A stretch of 64,000 nucleotides of DNA from Mucilaginibacter celer (GCF_003576455.2 NZ_CP032869.1:4402001-4466000); one strand, 5' to 3'. Shown: positions 23,546 through 31,988, numbered from the stretch's first letter. Numbers and translations: made by a program. Notes: a model not told the origin generated them from the letters alone.

Positions 23546-23553
23546 CAAAGCTA
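23546..23553 (-). promoter_or_regulatory. Putative -7 box TAGCTTTG of the permease gene
   Basis: It reads TAGCTTTG on the minus strand, 33 bp before the permease start codon. Confidence 0.45.
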
Positions 23554-23561
23554 ATCATTTT

Positions 23562-23592
23562 TTTGCTTTGAATAAGTATATGGCTTACTTTG
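23562..23592 (+). promoter_or_regulatory. Putative promoter of the PAP2 gene, possibly leaderless
   Basis: TTTG (23562-23565), an exact 19-bp spacer, then TTACTTTG (23585-23592; one mismatch to TAnnTTTG). The ATG begins only 4 bp later at 23597, so transcription would start at or next to the start codon. Confidence 0.55.
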
Positions 23593-23596
23593 CACC

Positions 23597-24277
23597 ATGA
23601 AGATAAGAATAAAAGATGTTTTGCACAGGATCCGCCCTTTTTTTATCCTTTACCTCATCCTTTTATCAACCTGCCTCATTATTAAACTGCTTTGCAGTCG
23701 AGAAAGTATCTTTTTTACCGTTAATAGCTGGCATCAGCCCTGGCTTGATACCATTGAGCCTTACATAACCGATATTGGTGATGGCACCACAGCGGTAATA
23801 TTATCCTTACTGATGTTATTTTTCAGCTACCGCAACTGGCTGTTGCTGGCATCAAGTTATGCCGTTACCTCTATAGTAGCGCAAATTCTTAAAAACATCT
23901 ACGTAGCTCCCCGGCCCAAGCTATATTTTGCCGAACAGTGGAGCCGGGTACATACCGTTGATGGTGTTTATATACTGGAAAAATACAGTTTCCCTTCGGG
24001 GCATACCGTTAGTGCTTTTTCGGCGGCGCTGGTTATCACTTATTTGTGTAAAAACAAAGGCTGGGGTGTCCCAGCCTTGTTTGTTGCCATAATGGTTGGC
24101 TATTCAAGAATGTATTTAACCGAACATTTTTTTGAAGATGTGCTTGCCGGCTCGGCTATCGGCGTGTTCGTTACTATATTCTGGCTTAACTGGCTTGATG
24201 GTAAGCAATTTATTCATTCGGCCGGATGGAACAGAGGTTTGCTTGATCTTGTTAAGAAAAAGCCTGCAACGCATTAA
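23597..24277 (+). CDS. PAP2-family phosphatase, membrane-bound
   Basis: A 226-aa integral membrane phosphatase. All three acid-phosphatase motifs are present: K99-x6-R106-P107 (KNIYVAPRP), P133-SGH with His136, and S170-R171-x5-H177-x3-D181. Five to six hydrophobic helices surround them. Such enzymes remove phosphate from phosphatidic acid, undecaprenyl diphosphate or similar lipid phosphates at the outer face of the inner membrane. The start is fixed by the promoter box 4 bp upstream. The last 4 bp overlap the end of the convergent gene. Confidence 0.92.
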   Translation: MKIRIKDVLHRIRPFFILYLILLSTCLIIKLLCSRESIFFTVNSWHQPWLDTIEPYITDIGDGTTAVILSLLMLFFSYRNWLLLASSYAVTSIVAQILKNIYVAPRPKLYFAEQWSRVHTVDGVYILEKYSFPSGHTVSAFSAALVITYLCKNKGWGVPALFVAIMVGYSRMYLTEHFFEDVLAGSAIGVFVTIFWLNWLDGKQFIHSAGWNRGLLDLVKKKPATH

Positions 24278-24945
24278 ACTCCGGCTTCCAGCTGCCTGTT
24301 TTTACGGCGCATAACCGTAAACACAATAATAAACACAATAATTGCCCCGCCACCGTAAATGCCGATTTTTGCCGGTGATGATAAGCCTTTTGCGTCCGAC
24401 AGGTATTGGTCTCGACGATCTAAGGTTGGCGCTATCCTGATGGAGCTTGAAAATTGTTTCAATTCGGCTTTAGCCAGATCGGCCCTTTGCTCGGGATAGT
24501 TATATTCAAAAGTATAAGTAACGTCCTGGGTGTATAACAGGATAAAGTTTCTCAATTCGGGCGATTCGCCTGTTGAGCCGCTGTTATCAATCCTCAGGGT
24601 AAACACTTTACCTTCCAGTTTGCCGATGGTGGTATCGCGTGGATACATCACACTACCATTAACCGATTGTTTCTGGATGCCGCTGATATACGTTTTGAAC
24701 ACGTTTTTCAAATCCTTTTCTTTATTCAAAGGCTTGGCGTTGGGCGGGTTAGGAACCCGTAAAACCAATATATTTCCCAACGATCCGGTACCCTGGTAGA
24801 TCTGCTGGCCTAACGTATCTTTTTTTGTAAAACCTGTAGGCAACGACACCGTCACAAGGCTATCTATCTTTACGGGCTTCAGTGCCTGGCCAAAACCCGA
24901 AAGCGAAAACAGTATAATGCTTATGCTTAAAATTATCTTTTTCAT
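24274..24945 (-). CDS. Exported single-pass membrane protein of unknown function
   Basis: A 223-aa protein with a signal peptide (MKKIILSISIILFSLSGFGQ, residues 1-20), a beta-rich soluble domain (about 25-180) and one C-terminal membrane helix (about 193-212, IGIYGGGAIIVFIIVFTVM) followed by a basic RRKNRQ tail. The domain would face the periplasm and the tail the cytoplasm. I do not recognise the family. It converges on the PAP2 gene with a 4-bp overlap of stop codons and is probably transcribed alone. Confidence 0.75.
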   Translation of the reverse strand: MKKIILSISIILFSLSGFGQALKPVKIDSLVTVSLPTGFTKKDTLGQQIYQGTGSLGNILVLRVPNPPNAKPLNKEKDLKNVFKTYISGIQKQSVNGSVMYPRDTTIGKLEGKVFTLRIDNSGSTGESPELRNFILLYTQDVTYTFEYNYPEQRADLAKAELKQFSSSIRIAPTLDRRDQYLSDAKGLSSPAKIGIYGGGAIIVFIIVFTVMRRKNRQLEAGV

Positions 24946-25057
24946 ACTTTATTAAACTTGAAAAAGACGCTTTGGTTTTAATTAATGATTTAAAAGATTG
25001 CTTTTGTGAAAATCAAATGACTTATTATCAGATAATTGATCTATTTTTTTAGCTAAA

Positions 25058-25266
25058 AGCGGAAGGCTGAAAGCGGAAAACTTTTTGAGGTATTCAATTA
25101 AAAAACTAACGCTGGTGCGCGCGTGCCGCGCGTTCCTAAGCAAATGGAAAAGCAGCAGCACCATGTATTATGGCTACTTAGCATGCGGGGCACACGCGGC
25201 ACGCGTGCGCCAGCTATACCTTTTTTGCTTTTTGCTTTCGGCTTTCGGCCTTAAGCTTTCAGCTTA
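25058..25266. repeat. Inverted-repeat element in the gap before the GH130 gene
   Basis: The arms GCTGGTGCGCGCGTGCCGCG (25111-25130) and the complement of CGCGGCACGCGTGCGCCAGC (25195-25214) differ at two positions. They are flanked by GGCTGAAAGCGGAAAAC on the left and its inverted relative TTTCGGCCTTAAGCTTTCAGC on the right, the latter also like 2093-2135. The right part overlaps the end of the GH130 gene. Small ORFs over this gap are not coding-like. Confidence 0.7.
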
Positions 25267-26708
25267 ACTAAAAGCTCATCTAAACAAACTTCGGCAAAAG
25301 CGGTAGACGAATCCGAAACGCCATAAGGGATAATCAGTTTATTGTTGTGTACGATGGAGCCGCAGGAATACAGCACATTGGGCACATATCCCTCCCTTTC
25401 ATCAGCATTGGGGATTAATAAAGGTTCGCGCAGCCTGCCTATCTCTACCGTAGGATCATCCAATTTAAGCAGGCTTGCCCCCAGTACATAGCGTCGCATA
25501 GGGCCAACGCCGTGGGTAATCATGATCCAGCCTTCTTCAGTTTCGATGGGCGAACCGCAGTTGCCCATCTGTACAAATTCCCAGCTAAATTCGGGGTGCT
25601 GCAGTTTGATGGGTTTTTCCCAGATGTTAATCTTGTCTGAATACATGATGTAGTTGTTGCAACCGTCGATACGGGATATCATCACATATTTACCATTCAC
25701 CTTGCGCGGAAAGAGGGCCAGGTTTTTATTCTGGGCGCCCGCGCCGTATAAAGGCATTATCTTAAAATTATAAAAATCGCTGGTTTGTAGCAACTTAGGC
25801 ATAATCAGCGAACCATCGTAAGCTGTATAGGTGGCGTAGTACAGTTTTGTTCCATCGTCATTAGTAAAATGTACAAATCGCGCATCTTCAATGCCTTTCC
25901 GTTCATACTCCGAGATAGGAAAGATTACCCTGTCGGAAACGTCGGTATCCAGCGAGAAAACAATTTCGTAGTACGAATCGGCCAGCCACAGCACTTTATC
26001 ATATTCCAGGCGCTTCATGTCATCCTCCTGCAGTTGCTGCGAATCCATAATAATGCGGCGCAGGTTTGAATACTCAAAATGATGATCAAGTTTACTCTCC
26101 AACTCGCTGATTACATCGATGCTGATTTGAGTGATGGCTGCTTTTTCAAAAAACAGTTTTTTATTGTACACCGCGTTACGTACTATCTCGGCCTCGTCAA
26201 TATAGTCGCCGGCGGGTTGGATGCTGATATTGTTGAATTTATCAATCATGGCCCGGCGGAAGGTGATGGACGAGATATGCCCCTCGCCCACTGCCCTGAA
26301 ACTGATGATTACCCGGCGTTGCCCGTCTTCCAGTTCGGTTTGGTCGGGATCTTCAACGATAGAGGGATTAAAAAACGCGGCCGATTCGATGGAATATTCG
26401 TGGGTAAAATACGAACCAATAAGCAGTTTACGGTAAACTGTGAGGGTATCAAAATCGATGTTAAGTTCTAAAAACAAGGGCTTCAATTTGGCGCAATGCC
26501 TGCCAAGCACGCGGGTAATATTACGGTGGCGTTTGGAATATTCCTGAAGTATTGGAGATACTATACCGAAAGCATCATCCTCGCTGATGCGCATTACGCG
26601 CTCAATAACTTCCTTTGCCCTGTCGTTTCCATTAAAAAAGAACCTGGCTATAACACGTTTCGGGTCGGGGTTTACTCTGATGGGCTTGCGTTCGATAGAA
26701 AGTCTCAT
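25251..26708 (-). CDS. Glycoside hydrolase family 130 (mannoside phosphorylase-like)
   Basis: A 485-aa protein. The five-bladed propeller of GH130 is seen in the C-terminal two-thirds: GIEDARFVHF (the EDPR-like signature), LFPRKVNGKYVMISRIDG, GNCGSPIETEEGWIMITHG and the terminal YVPNVLYSCGSIV...IPYGVSDSSTAFA. Family members split beta-1,2- or beta-1,4-mannosides with phosphate, or hydrolyse them. The N-terminal 150 residues are an extra domain also found in long Bacteroidetes members. It has no signal peptide and so is cytoplasmic. In related genomes such genes often sit next to the two glycosyltransferase types found here at 5.5-8.8 kb. Confidence 0.9.
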   Translation of the reverse strand: MRLSIERKPIRVNPDPKRVIARFFFNGNDRAKEVIERVMRISEDDAFGIVSPILQEYSKRHRNITRVLGRHCAKLKPLFLELNIDFDTLTVYRKLLIGSYFTHEYSIESAAFFNPSIVEDPDQTELEDGQRRVIISFRAVGEGHISSITFRRAMIDKFNNISIQPAGDYIDEAEIVRNAVYNKKLFFEKAAITQISIDVISELESKLDHHFEYSNLRRIIMDSQQLQEDDMKRLEYDKVLWLADSYYEIVFSLDTDVSDRVIFPISEYERKGIEDARFVHFTNDDGTKLYYATYTAYDGSLIMPKLLQTSDFYNFKIMPLYGAGAQNKNLALFPRKVNGKYVMISRIDGCNNYIMYSDKINIWEKPIKLQHPEFSWEFVQMGNCGSPIETEEGWIMITHGVGPMRRYVLGASLLKLDDPTVEIGRLREPLLIPNADEREGYVPNVLYSCGSIVHNNKLIIPYGVSDSSTAFAEVCLDELLVKLKA

Positions 26709-26808
26709 AGTAGATATTGTAGCTTTTATGGGTAACAGCGATTATTGAAAATTGATTTGGACAATTTGAATTTAGCGTTGCAGATGATTTTTTTGCGACA
26801 AACAGTTT

Positions 26809-27069
26809 AAGATTTAAGGCACGCAAAGACGCAGAGGCGCAAAGATTTTTAAGGACTGATAGTTTTAGATTTTTAAGAACGCAAAGATTCTGTTTTGTTG
26901 GTTACTACTCAAAGTTTTTAGATAATCAAAAGCGCCCATACATAGCAACTCAGCTTCAACCTTGTTTTTCTTTGCGTCTTAACCTCTTTGCGTACTTAAA
27001 AATCTGCGACATTCATATTTATTTACAAAAACCTTTGCGTCCCTGCGCCTTTGCGCGCCTTAAAATCTT
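26809..27069. repeat. 261-bp inverted-repeat element (AAGGCACGCAAAGACGCAG family)
   Basis: The left arm AAGATTTAAGGCACGCAAAG... (26809-26847) matches the complement of the right arm (27031-27069, ...TTTGCGCGCCTTAAAATCTT) over about 39 bp. A second nested pair, GATTTTTAAGAACGCAAAG and TTTGCGTACTTAAAAATC, lies inside. It fills the gap between GH130 and the response regulator. The other bases of the 499-bp gap show only the promoter below. Confidence 0.8.
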
Positions 27070-27185
27070 CAACTATAGATAGCAACATTGCACGCTAAAC
27101 ACATTGCCCAACATTGCGCTTCTTCATCATTTACTAATAATCCTCACGTACACTTGCCTCAAATTGCGGCGCTTATGATTTTGGA

Positions 27186-27193
27186 TAATTTTG
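27186..27193 (+). promoter_or_regulatory. Putative -7 box TAATTTTG of the two-component operon
   Basis: It matches TAnnTTTG, with TTG at 27165-27167 about 18 bp upstream. The box is 15 bp before the ATG at 27208 and shows that the longer reading frame from 27088 is not the real start. Confidence 0.5.
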
Positions 27194-27207
27194 TAACTTG
27201 CACAGAT

Positions 27208-27885
27208 ATGAACGTGTTAATTGTTGAAGACGAAAAAGGCCTGGCACTTGAAGTTGACGAATTTTTGAGCCATGAAGGTTTTACGGTTGAGCATGCCCGC
27301 ACCAAAAAGTCGGCATCCGAAAAAATCTTTGTAAACAATTACGATTTTATATTGCTTGATCTGGGCCTGCCCGATGGCGATGGCTTCGACCTGCTTAAAA
27401 TGCTGAAGGGCATGGCCGAGCGCGAAGACGCCGTAATTATACTAACTGCCCGCGGCGCCGTTGACGACCGGGTATCGGGTCTTGAACAGGGTGCAGATGA
27501 TTACTTAGCCAAGCCCTTTTCATTAAACGAGTTATTAGCACGCATGCATGCCATCACCCGCCGCAAACACCGGTTGGAGAGTAATGACATCAACGTTAAA
27601 GGCTTAAAAATCAATATCCAAAACCGCACCGTTACCTATAACGAGGAGCGCATTGCCCTCACCAAAAAAGAGTTTGAAATTTTCAACTACCTGGTGCTAA
27701 ACAAAAACCGGGTAATATCGCGCACCAACCTTACCGAACATGTTTGGGGCGATGTGCTGGAGATCAACTCCGACTCGAACTTTGTTGATGTGCACGTAAA
27801 AAACCTCCGCAAAAAATTATCGGCCTACATCCCTATCGATTGGTTTGAAACCGTACGCAGCATTGGTTACCGGATCAACATCTAA
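27208..27885 (+). CDS. OmpR-family response regulator
   Basis: A 225-aa DNA-binding response regulator. The receiver domain has the acidic pocket VEDE at the N-terminus, the phospho-acceptor Asp51 in FILLDLGLPDGDGF, and Thr/Lys switch residues in ILTARGA and YLAKPF. The C-terminal winged helix (about 130-225) ends in VDVHVKNLRKKL...ETVRSIGYRI. I chose the ATG at 27208: it begins the conserved MNVLIVEDE strand and lies just after a promoter box, while the ORF extension from 27088 has no family similarity. The histidine kinase follows 9 bp downstream. Confidence 0.94.
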   Translation: MNVLIVEDEKGLALEVDEFLSHEGFTVEHARTKKSASEKIFVNNYDFILLDLGLPDGDGFDLLKMLKGMAEREDAVIILTARGAVDDRVSGLEQGADDYLAKPFSLNELLARMHAITRRKHRLESNDINVKGLKINIQNRTVTYNEERIALTKKEFEIFNYLVLNKNRVISRTNLTEHVWGDVLEINSDSNFVDVHVKNLRKKLSAYIPIDWFETVRSIGYRINI

Positions 27886-27894
27886 CAAAAACAG

Positions 27895-29223
27895 ATGAAA
27901 TTACAGGTAAAACTGGCCCTTTATAACACGTTAACCAAGTTAGCCATTATCCTTTTTACGGGCTTATTGATCCTGCTTTCTATCGAAAAGATCTCGTATA
28001 ACCATATCGAACTGCGGCTGGAGGATGACGAGCGCGAAATGCTGCGAAGCCTGAGTTCGAAGGAAATTAACCGCTACCTGGCCAACCAGGAAAAATATAC
28101 CGATTATAATATTTTAAAGGAGGAGTTTATTACCATAACTCCCATCAAATTTCAGCCAACGGTAACAACCGGTAATAAATTTACCACCGAAACCAGGGCG
28201 GTTGATCGTAACGACCAAAACGATCAAACTTACCGCATCCTCACCCACCAGTTTAATTTTAACAACCACAGTTACCAGCTGGAAATTGGCGTCTCCATTA
28301 CCTCTATCGAGGAGTTAAAATCCATCATTAAAAGGTTTACCCTGTTAACCCTGGTTATTGCTTTGGCCCTTACCCTGGCAAGCGACCTTGTGTTCACCAA
28401 GTTTTTATTGGCTCCTTTTTACCAGATCATTGATCGTAAACTGATAAAGGTGAACGATCCGCTTAATTTTGATTACGAAAAGGTAAAAACTACCACCCAG
28501 GATTTTGAACTGCTTGATGACAGCATCAGCTCGCTGATGAAAAAAATCAGTGCGCTGTTCAGCCTCGAAAAACAGTTTATTGCCAATGTATCGCACGAAT
28601 TGCTTACGCCCATCTCCATCATCAGTTCGAGGCTCGAAAACATCCTGCTACAGGAAGAACTGAGCGAAGCCAGCGAAAACAAAATGCATGCCTCGCTTAA
28701 AACTTTAAACAGGCTAAAATCCATCATTAACAGTTTGCTGCTGATCTCGAAAGTAGAGAATAACCAGTACGATAAAGCCGATGTGGTTATGATAGCCGGC
28801 GTAATTATGGAAATTCAGGAGGAATTGGAAGACCGTATGGACGAAAAGCGCCTCACCTTTACCAACAACATGAAGTACATTTACTCCATAATGGGTAACC
28901 GGCCTTTAATGCACACTTTGTTGTTTAACCTGGTTAATAACGCCATCAAATACAATAATCCCAAAGGCAGCATCACCATTAGCGACGAGTTGAAAGACGA
29001 TATTTACATCCTCGAGATTACAGATACCGGCCTGGGCATGGATCAGCGCCAGATTGAAAGCGCCTTTAACCGCTTTGAAAAATTTGAAACCGACGAAAGG
29101 GAAAGCTACGGCCTGGGCCTGGCCATTGTAAAAAGTATCACCGCGTTTCACGGCATTAAAGTAAAAATTGATTCGGTTAAAGGTAGGGGCACCAGCATTT
29201 ACCTGGTGTTTAACCGCGAGTAA
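27895..29223 (+). CDS. Sensor histidine kinase
   Basis: A 442-aa membrane kinase and the partner of the regulator upstream. It has TM1 at about residues 12-28, a short periplasmic sensor region, TM2 at about 142-165 (FTLLTLVIALALTLASDLVF), then a dimerisation domain with the phospho-acceptor His234 in NVSHELLTPIS. The ATPase domain has NLVNNAIKYNNP (N box), ITDTGLGMD (G1) and YGLGLAIVKSI (G2). The signal is unknown. The sensor part is about 110 residues and has no known fold that I can name. An intrinsic terminator follows, so the operon has two genes. Confidence 0.94.
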   Translation: MKLQVKLALYNTLTKLAIILFTGLLILLSIEKISYNHIELRLEDDEREMLRSLSSKEINRYLANQEKYTDYNILKEEFITITPIKFQPTVTTGNKFTTETRAVDRNDQNDQTYRILTHQFNFNNHSYQLEIGVSITSIEELKSIIKRFTLLTLVIALALTLASDLVFTKFLLAPFYQIIDRKLIKVNDPLNFDYEKVKTTTQDFELLDDSISSLMKKISALFSLEKQFIANVSHELLTPISIISSRLENILLQEELSEASENKMHASLKTLNRLKSIINSLLLISKVENNQYDKADVVMIAGVIMEIQEELEDRMDEKRLTFTNNMKYIYSIMGNRPLMHTLLFNLVNNAIKYNNPKGSITISDELKDDIYILEITDTGLGMDQRQIESAFNRFEKFETDERESYGLGLAIVKSITAFHGIKVKIDSVKGRGTSIYLVFNRE

Positions 29224-29311
29224 TCTTCACTATTTCTTCACAGCGTACCTGTTACTTCGCAATAGTTTAGTTTACTTTTTTAATTTCCCTATTAAATTAA
29301 ACAATTGAGAC

Positions 29312-29343
29312 GCCGTTATCTTTCACAGATAACGGCATTTTTA
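29312..29343 (+). terminator. Intrinsic terminator of the two-component operon
   Basis: A 10-bp perfect stem GCCGTTATCT (29312-29321) / AGATAACGGC (29327-29336), loop TTCAC, then ATTTTTAT. It lies 89 bp after the kinase stop and also faces the end of the convergent DUF58 gene. Confidence 0.8.
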
Positions 29344-30264
29344 TCAAATCATCTTGTTCCGCTTAACCAGGTAGGTATTTAAAATATGATTATACCCCTC
29401 GTTAATATCAGCATCAACCAAATCAATATGGTATTGCGCGCATTTTAACTCAAGTTGGTGTCGATACTCATTCAGCGAAGCTTTGTAAGCATCCCGCACC
29501 CGGGCCGGGTTTACTTTCAGTTCTTCGCCGCTTTCAATATCCACAAAATGGTGCGGGCGGTTATCAAAATTAAAATCCAGCTCCTTTTGCTTATCAGTTA
29601 CGTTAAAAATAACTACCTCGTGTCTGTTAAACTTTAAATGCTGAATAGCTGCAAACAAGGCCTGTTGCTTCTCAGCATTGAGGCTATTCTCTAACATATC
29701 GCTAAAGATGATCACCAGCGAGCGCTGATGAATTTCCTGGGCTATATGATGCAGCACATTGGTGATATTGGTTTGCGTATTTACCTTCGGGCTTGCGTAC
29801 ATTTTCTCCAGCTCGGCATAAAGGTAAAACAGGTGTGTAGTGGTTGATTTTGCCGCACTGATCCAGTCTATCTTATCTGAAAACAGGCAAAGCCCAAAAG
29901 CATCCCGCTGTTTTTTAAACAGGTACATAAGTGATGCTATAGCGTAAACCGAAAACTGCAGCTTATTGATGCCAACCTCGGGGAAATTCATGGATGATGA
30001 AGTATCCAGCAGCAGGAAGCAGCGCAGATTGGTTTCTTCCTCAAATTGCTTTACAAACAGCTTATCGGTGCGGGCCAACAGTTTCCAGTCGATATTTTTT
30101 ACCGATTCGCCGTTGTTGTACAGGCGGTGCTCGGCAAACTCGACAGAAAAACCATGGAAGGGGCTTTGGTGCAGGCCGGTTATAAAACCCTCAACCACCT
30201 GCCGGGCTAAAAGCTCAAGATTGGCCAGTTGCCTTATTTGCTGTTCTTCATTTAATTTGGGCAT
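29344..30264 (-). CDS. DUF58-domain protein with vWA-like fold
   Basis: A 306-aa cytoplasmic protein. The DUF58 core motif GxSVEFAEHRLYNNGESVKNIDWKLLART is at about residues 38-67 (HGFSVEFAEHRLY, then NIDWKLLARTDKLFVKQF). A metal-dependent vWA-like motif, LLLDTSSSMNFPE, follows. Such proteins usually occur with a MoxR AAA+ ATPase and membrane vWA proteins in Bacteroidetes aerotolerance (Bat) clusters. Here no moxR or bat gene lies nearby, so it is a stand-alone copy. Its function is unknown, and a role in assembling or activating membrane complexes is only inferred. Confidence 0.88.
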   Translation of the reverse strand: MPKLNEEQQIRQLANLELLARQVVEGFITGLHQSPFHGFSVEFAEHRLYNNGESVKNIDWKLLARTDKLFVKQFEEETNLRCFLLLDTSSSMNFPEVGINKLQFSVYAIASLMYLFKKQRDAFGLCLFSDKIDWISAAKSTTTHLFYLYAELEKMYASPKVNTQTNITNVLHHIAQEIHQRSLVIIFSDMLENSLNAEKQQALFAAIQHLKFNRHEVVIFNVTDKQKELDFNFDNRPHHFVDIESGEELKVNPARVRDAYKASLNEYRHQLELKCAQYHIDLVDADINEGYNHILNTYLVKRNKMI

Positions 30265-30281
30265 AGGCTAATATAGGGCAT

Positions 30282-30314
30282 AAAAAAAGCGTTGCAAAAT
30301 TGCAACGCTTTTTC
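30282..30314 (-). terminator. Terminator after trxA
   Basis: A 14-bp stem AAAAAGCGTTGCAA / TTGCAACGCTTTTT (30284-30297 / 30300-30313) that carries T-runs on both strands. It lies between the end of trxA and the start of the DUF58 gene, both on the minus strand. Confidence 0.8.
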
Positions 30315-30368
30315 ACTAAAATATGTTGTGTTAATGCTACAGTGGATAGCATTAAATAAGCTTAAGGG

Positions 30369-30689
30369 TTATGCTAACTGTTTTACCAGTTTATCAGTTA
30401 ATACTGATTTTGGCACAGCACCGATTTGTTTATCCACAATTTCGCCATTTTTGAAGAACAATAAGGCAGGGATGTTACGGATACCGTATTTTACAGATAT
30501 ACCTGGGTTGTTGTCAACGTCTACTTTACCAACAACAGCTTTGCCTTCATATTCTTTTGCAATATCTTCAACTACCGGACCAACCATCCTACAGGGGCCA
30601 CACCATTCTGCCCAAAAGTCAATTAATACCGGTTTGTCTGATTTCAGGACAAGCTCGTCAAAGTTTGCATCAGTTATTTCTAAAGCCAT
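30369..30689 (-). CDS. trxA: Thioredoxin
   Basis: A 106-aa cytoplasmic thioredoxin with the redox motif WCGPC (Cys30 and Cys33) in FWAEWCGPCRM, and the cis-proline loop GIRNIPALLFF. The length is standard. It reduces disulfides in client enzymes, probably including the Bcp-type peroxidase encoded in this window. It stands alone with its own promoter box (30718-30725) and terminator. Confidence 0.96.
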   Translation of the reverse strand: MALEITDANFDELVLKSDKPVLIDFWAEWCGPCRMVGPVVEDIAKEYEGKAVVGKVDVDNNPGISVKYGIRNIPALLFFKNGEIVDKQIGAVPKSVLTDKLVKQLA

Positions 30690-30717
30690 GATTTCTATTT
30701 TTTAAATTTTGTACTTA

Positions 30718-30725
30718 CAAATATA
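30718..30725 (-). promoter_or_regulatory. Putative -7 box TATATTTG of trxA
   Basis: It reads TATATTTG on the minus strand, 28 bp before the trxA ATG. A TTG (CAA at 30747-30749 on the plus strand) 21 bp upstream may be the -33 element. Confidence 0.55.
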
Positions 30726-30947
30726 TGCTATTCAAATTGCTTGCCACAAGTGCTTTGCTGACATTGTGACAATTTAATTATTATAATCCGCATGCTTAAC
30801 GCAGGCATGACCATTTGTCGCGTTTACACCCTTAAGTATCGCCTTGCGACATGACGTATTTACACAAATTACCTGTTTACAAAGCATATTTACAATTGCG
30901 CGGGCGGGTTATTTTTTAACATTGGCCACATTAATTAACATTGCGGC

Positions 30948-31100
30948 TGTCTGAATCAGAATTTACAAAATTTTAGAATTAACAGAATGATTGTCTAAGC
31001 TATAGTTTTCTGAACCCGAATTTTAAAGGAATTTTTAAAATTTACTGAATTTGCTCAGCATTCTGAAAATCGTAAAATTCTGTAAATTCTGATTCAGACA
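30948..31100. repeat. Inverted-repeat element, family C (TGTCTGAATCAGAATTTAC), copy 2
   Basis: A 153-bp element bounded by TGTCTGAATCAGAATTTACA and its complement at the right end (...TGTAAATTCTGATTCAGACA). Related elements are at 51437-51658 and 53229-53331, and a fragment is at 5365-5426. The rest of the 30690-31223 gap holds the trxA promoter, some AT-rich DNA and, just before the SDR gene end, a short CCCCTTCAGGGG palindrome. Confidence 0.85.
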
Positions 31101-31223
31101 AAAACGACCGGAAGCTGAGCCGCCGGCCGTTTATATATTGCCCCAATCACCTAATCCTTCCTGATTTTCCCATGAGCAATATTTTTAAAATTCCCCCCTT
31201 CAGGGGAGATTTAGAGGGGCTAA

Positions 31224-31988
31224 TTATGCACCTTTCAAGGTAGCCATACCACCATCAGCAATCAGTTCGGCACCGATTACGAAAGTTGAATCATCTGATG
31301 CGAAAAAGGTAACCGCTTTAGCAATTTCTTCTGATTGACCAAAACGGCCTACCGGGATCTGTTTTACCAATTCGGCACCCATGCCTTCTAATTGTTCCTG
31401 GGTTAAGCCTAATTTATCGGCAGTATGTAAAGGTGTTACAACCGGGCCAGGGCTTACTGAGTTAACCCTGATACGACGTGGCAACAACTCGGCCGAAATG
31501 TTTTTAGCTAACGAAAGCAATGCTGCTTTACTTGCCGCGTAAACGGTAGCACCGGCCATACCAATGTGGGCATTGATAGAAGTGTTCAGGATAATTGAAC
31601 CGCCATCGTTAATTAATGGTAATAATTGCTGGATGCTGAAGTAAGCACCTTTAAAGTTGATGTTCATGATATCATCAAACATCTGCTCGCTCATTTGCTC
31701 GGTTGAATTGAACTGACCGATACCAGCATTGATAAATACAATGTCAATTTTTTCGGCAAGGGCTTTTACTTTTTCGCCAAGTTGGTTTACCTGCTGCATG
31801 TCGCCGCTATCGGCAATTACACCTTTTGCATCGGCACCTAATAGTTCAAGTGCCTCGTTAATAGCTTTTTCGCTTCTGCCGGTGATGATCACTTTTGCAC
31901 CTTGTGCAATGAACTCCTGAGCTGTGGCCAGGCCTATACCACTGTTGCCGCCTGTAATTACTGCTGTTTTTCCTTGTAACTTTTTCAT
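31224..31988 (-). CDS. Classical short-chain dehydrogenase/reductase
   Basis: A 254-aa SDR enzyme. The cofactor motif GGNSGIGLA is near the N-terminus, NAG lies in the middle (FINAGIG), and the catalytic Ser/Tyr/Lys are in LNTSINAHIG and YAASKAAL. The ending PxxxVxPGPVxTP (RVNSVSPGPVVTPL) is typical. An Arg (GRSEK) after beta2 suggests NADP use. The substrate is unknown. It is divergent from the HxlR regulator gene, the usual arrangement in which HxlR represses an SDR or quinone reductase. Confidence 0.92.
   Translation of the reverse strand: MKKLQGKTAVITGGNSGIGLATAQEFIAQGAKVIITGRSEKAINEALELLGADAKGVIADSGDMQQVNQLGEKVKALAEKIDIVFINAGIGQFNSTEQMSEQMFDDIMNINFKGAYFSIQQLLPLINDGGSIILNTSINAHIGMAGATVYAASKAALLSLAKNISAELLPRRIRVNSVSPGPVVTPLHTADKLGLTQEQLEGMGAELVKQIPVGRFGQSEEIAKAVTFFASDDSTFVIGAELIADGGMATLKGA

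Noticed and set aside
25085-25267. 60-aa open reading frame on the plus strand
   Set aside because: It lies in the inverted repeat before GH130; its sequence is a by-product of the repeat.
27088-27207. 40-residue N-terminal extension of the response regulator
   Set aside because: It has no similarity to the receiver domain and lies upstream of the likely -7 box, so the ATG at 27208 was used.
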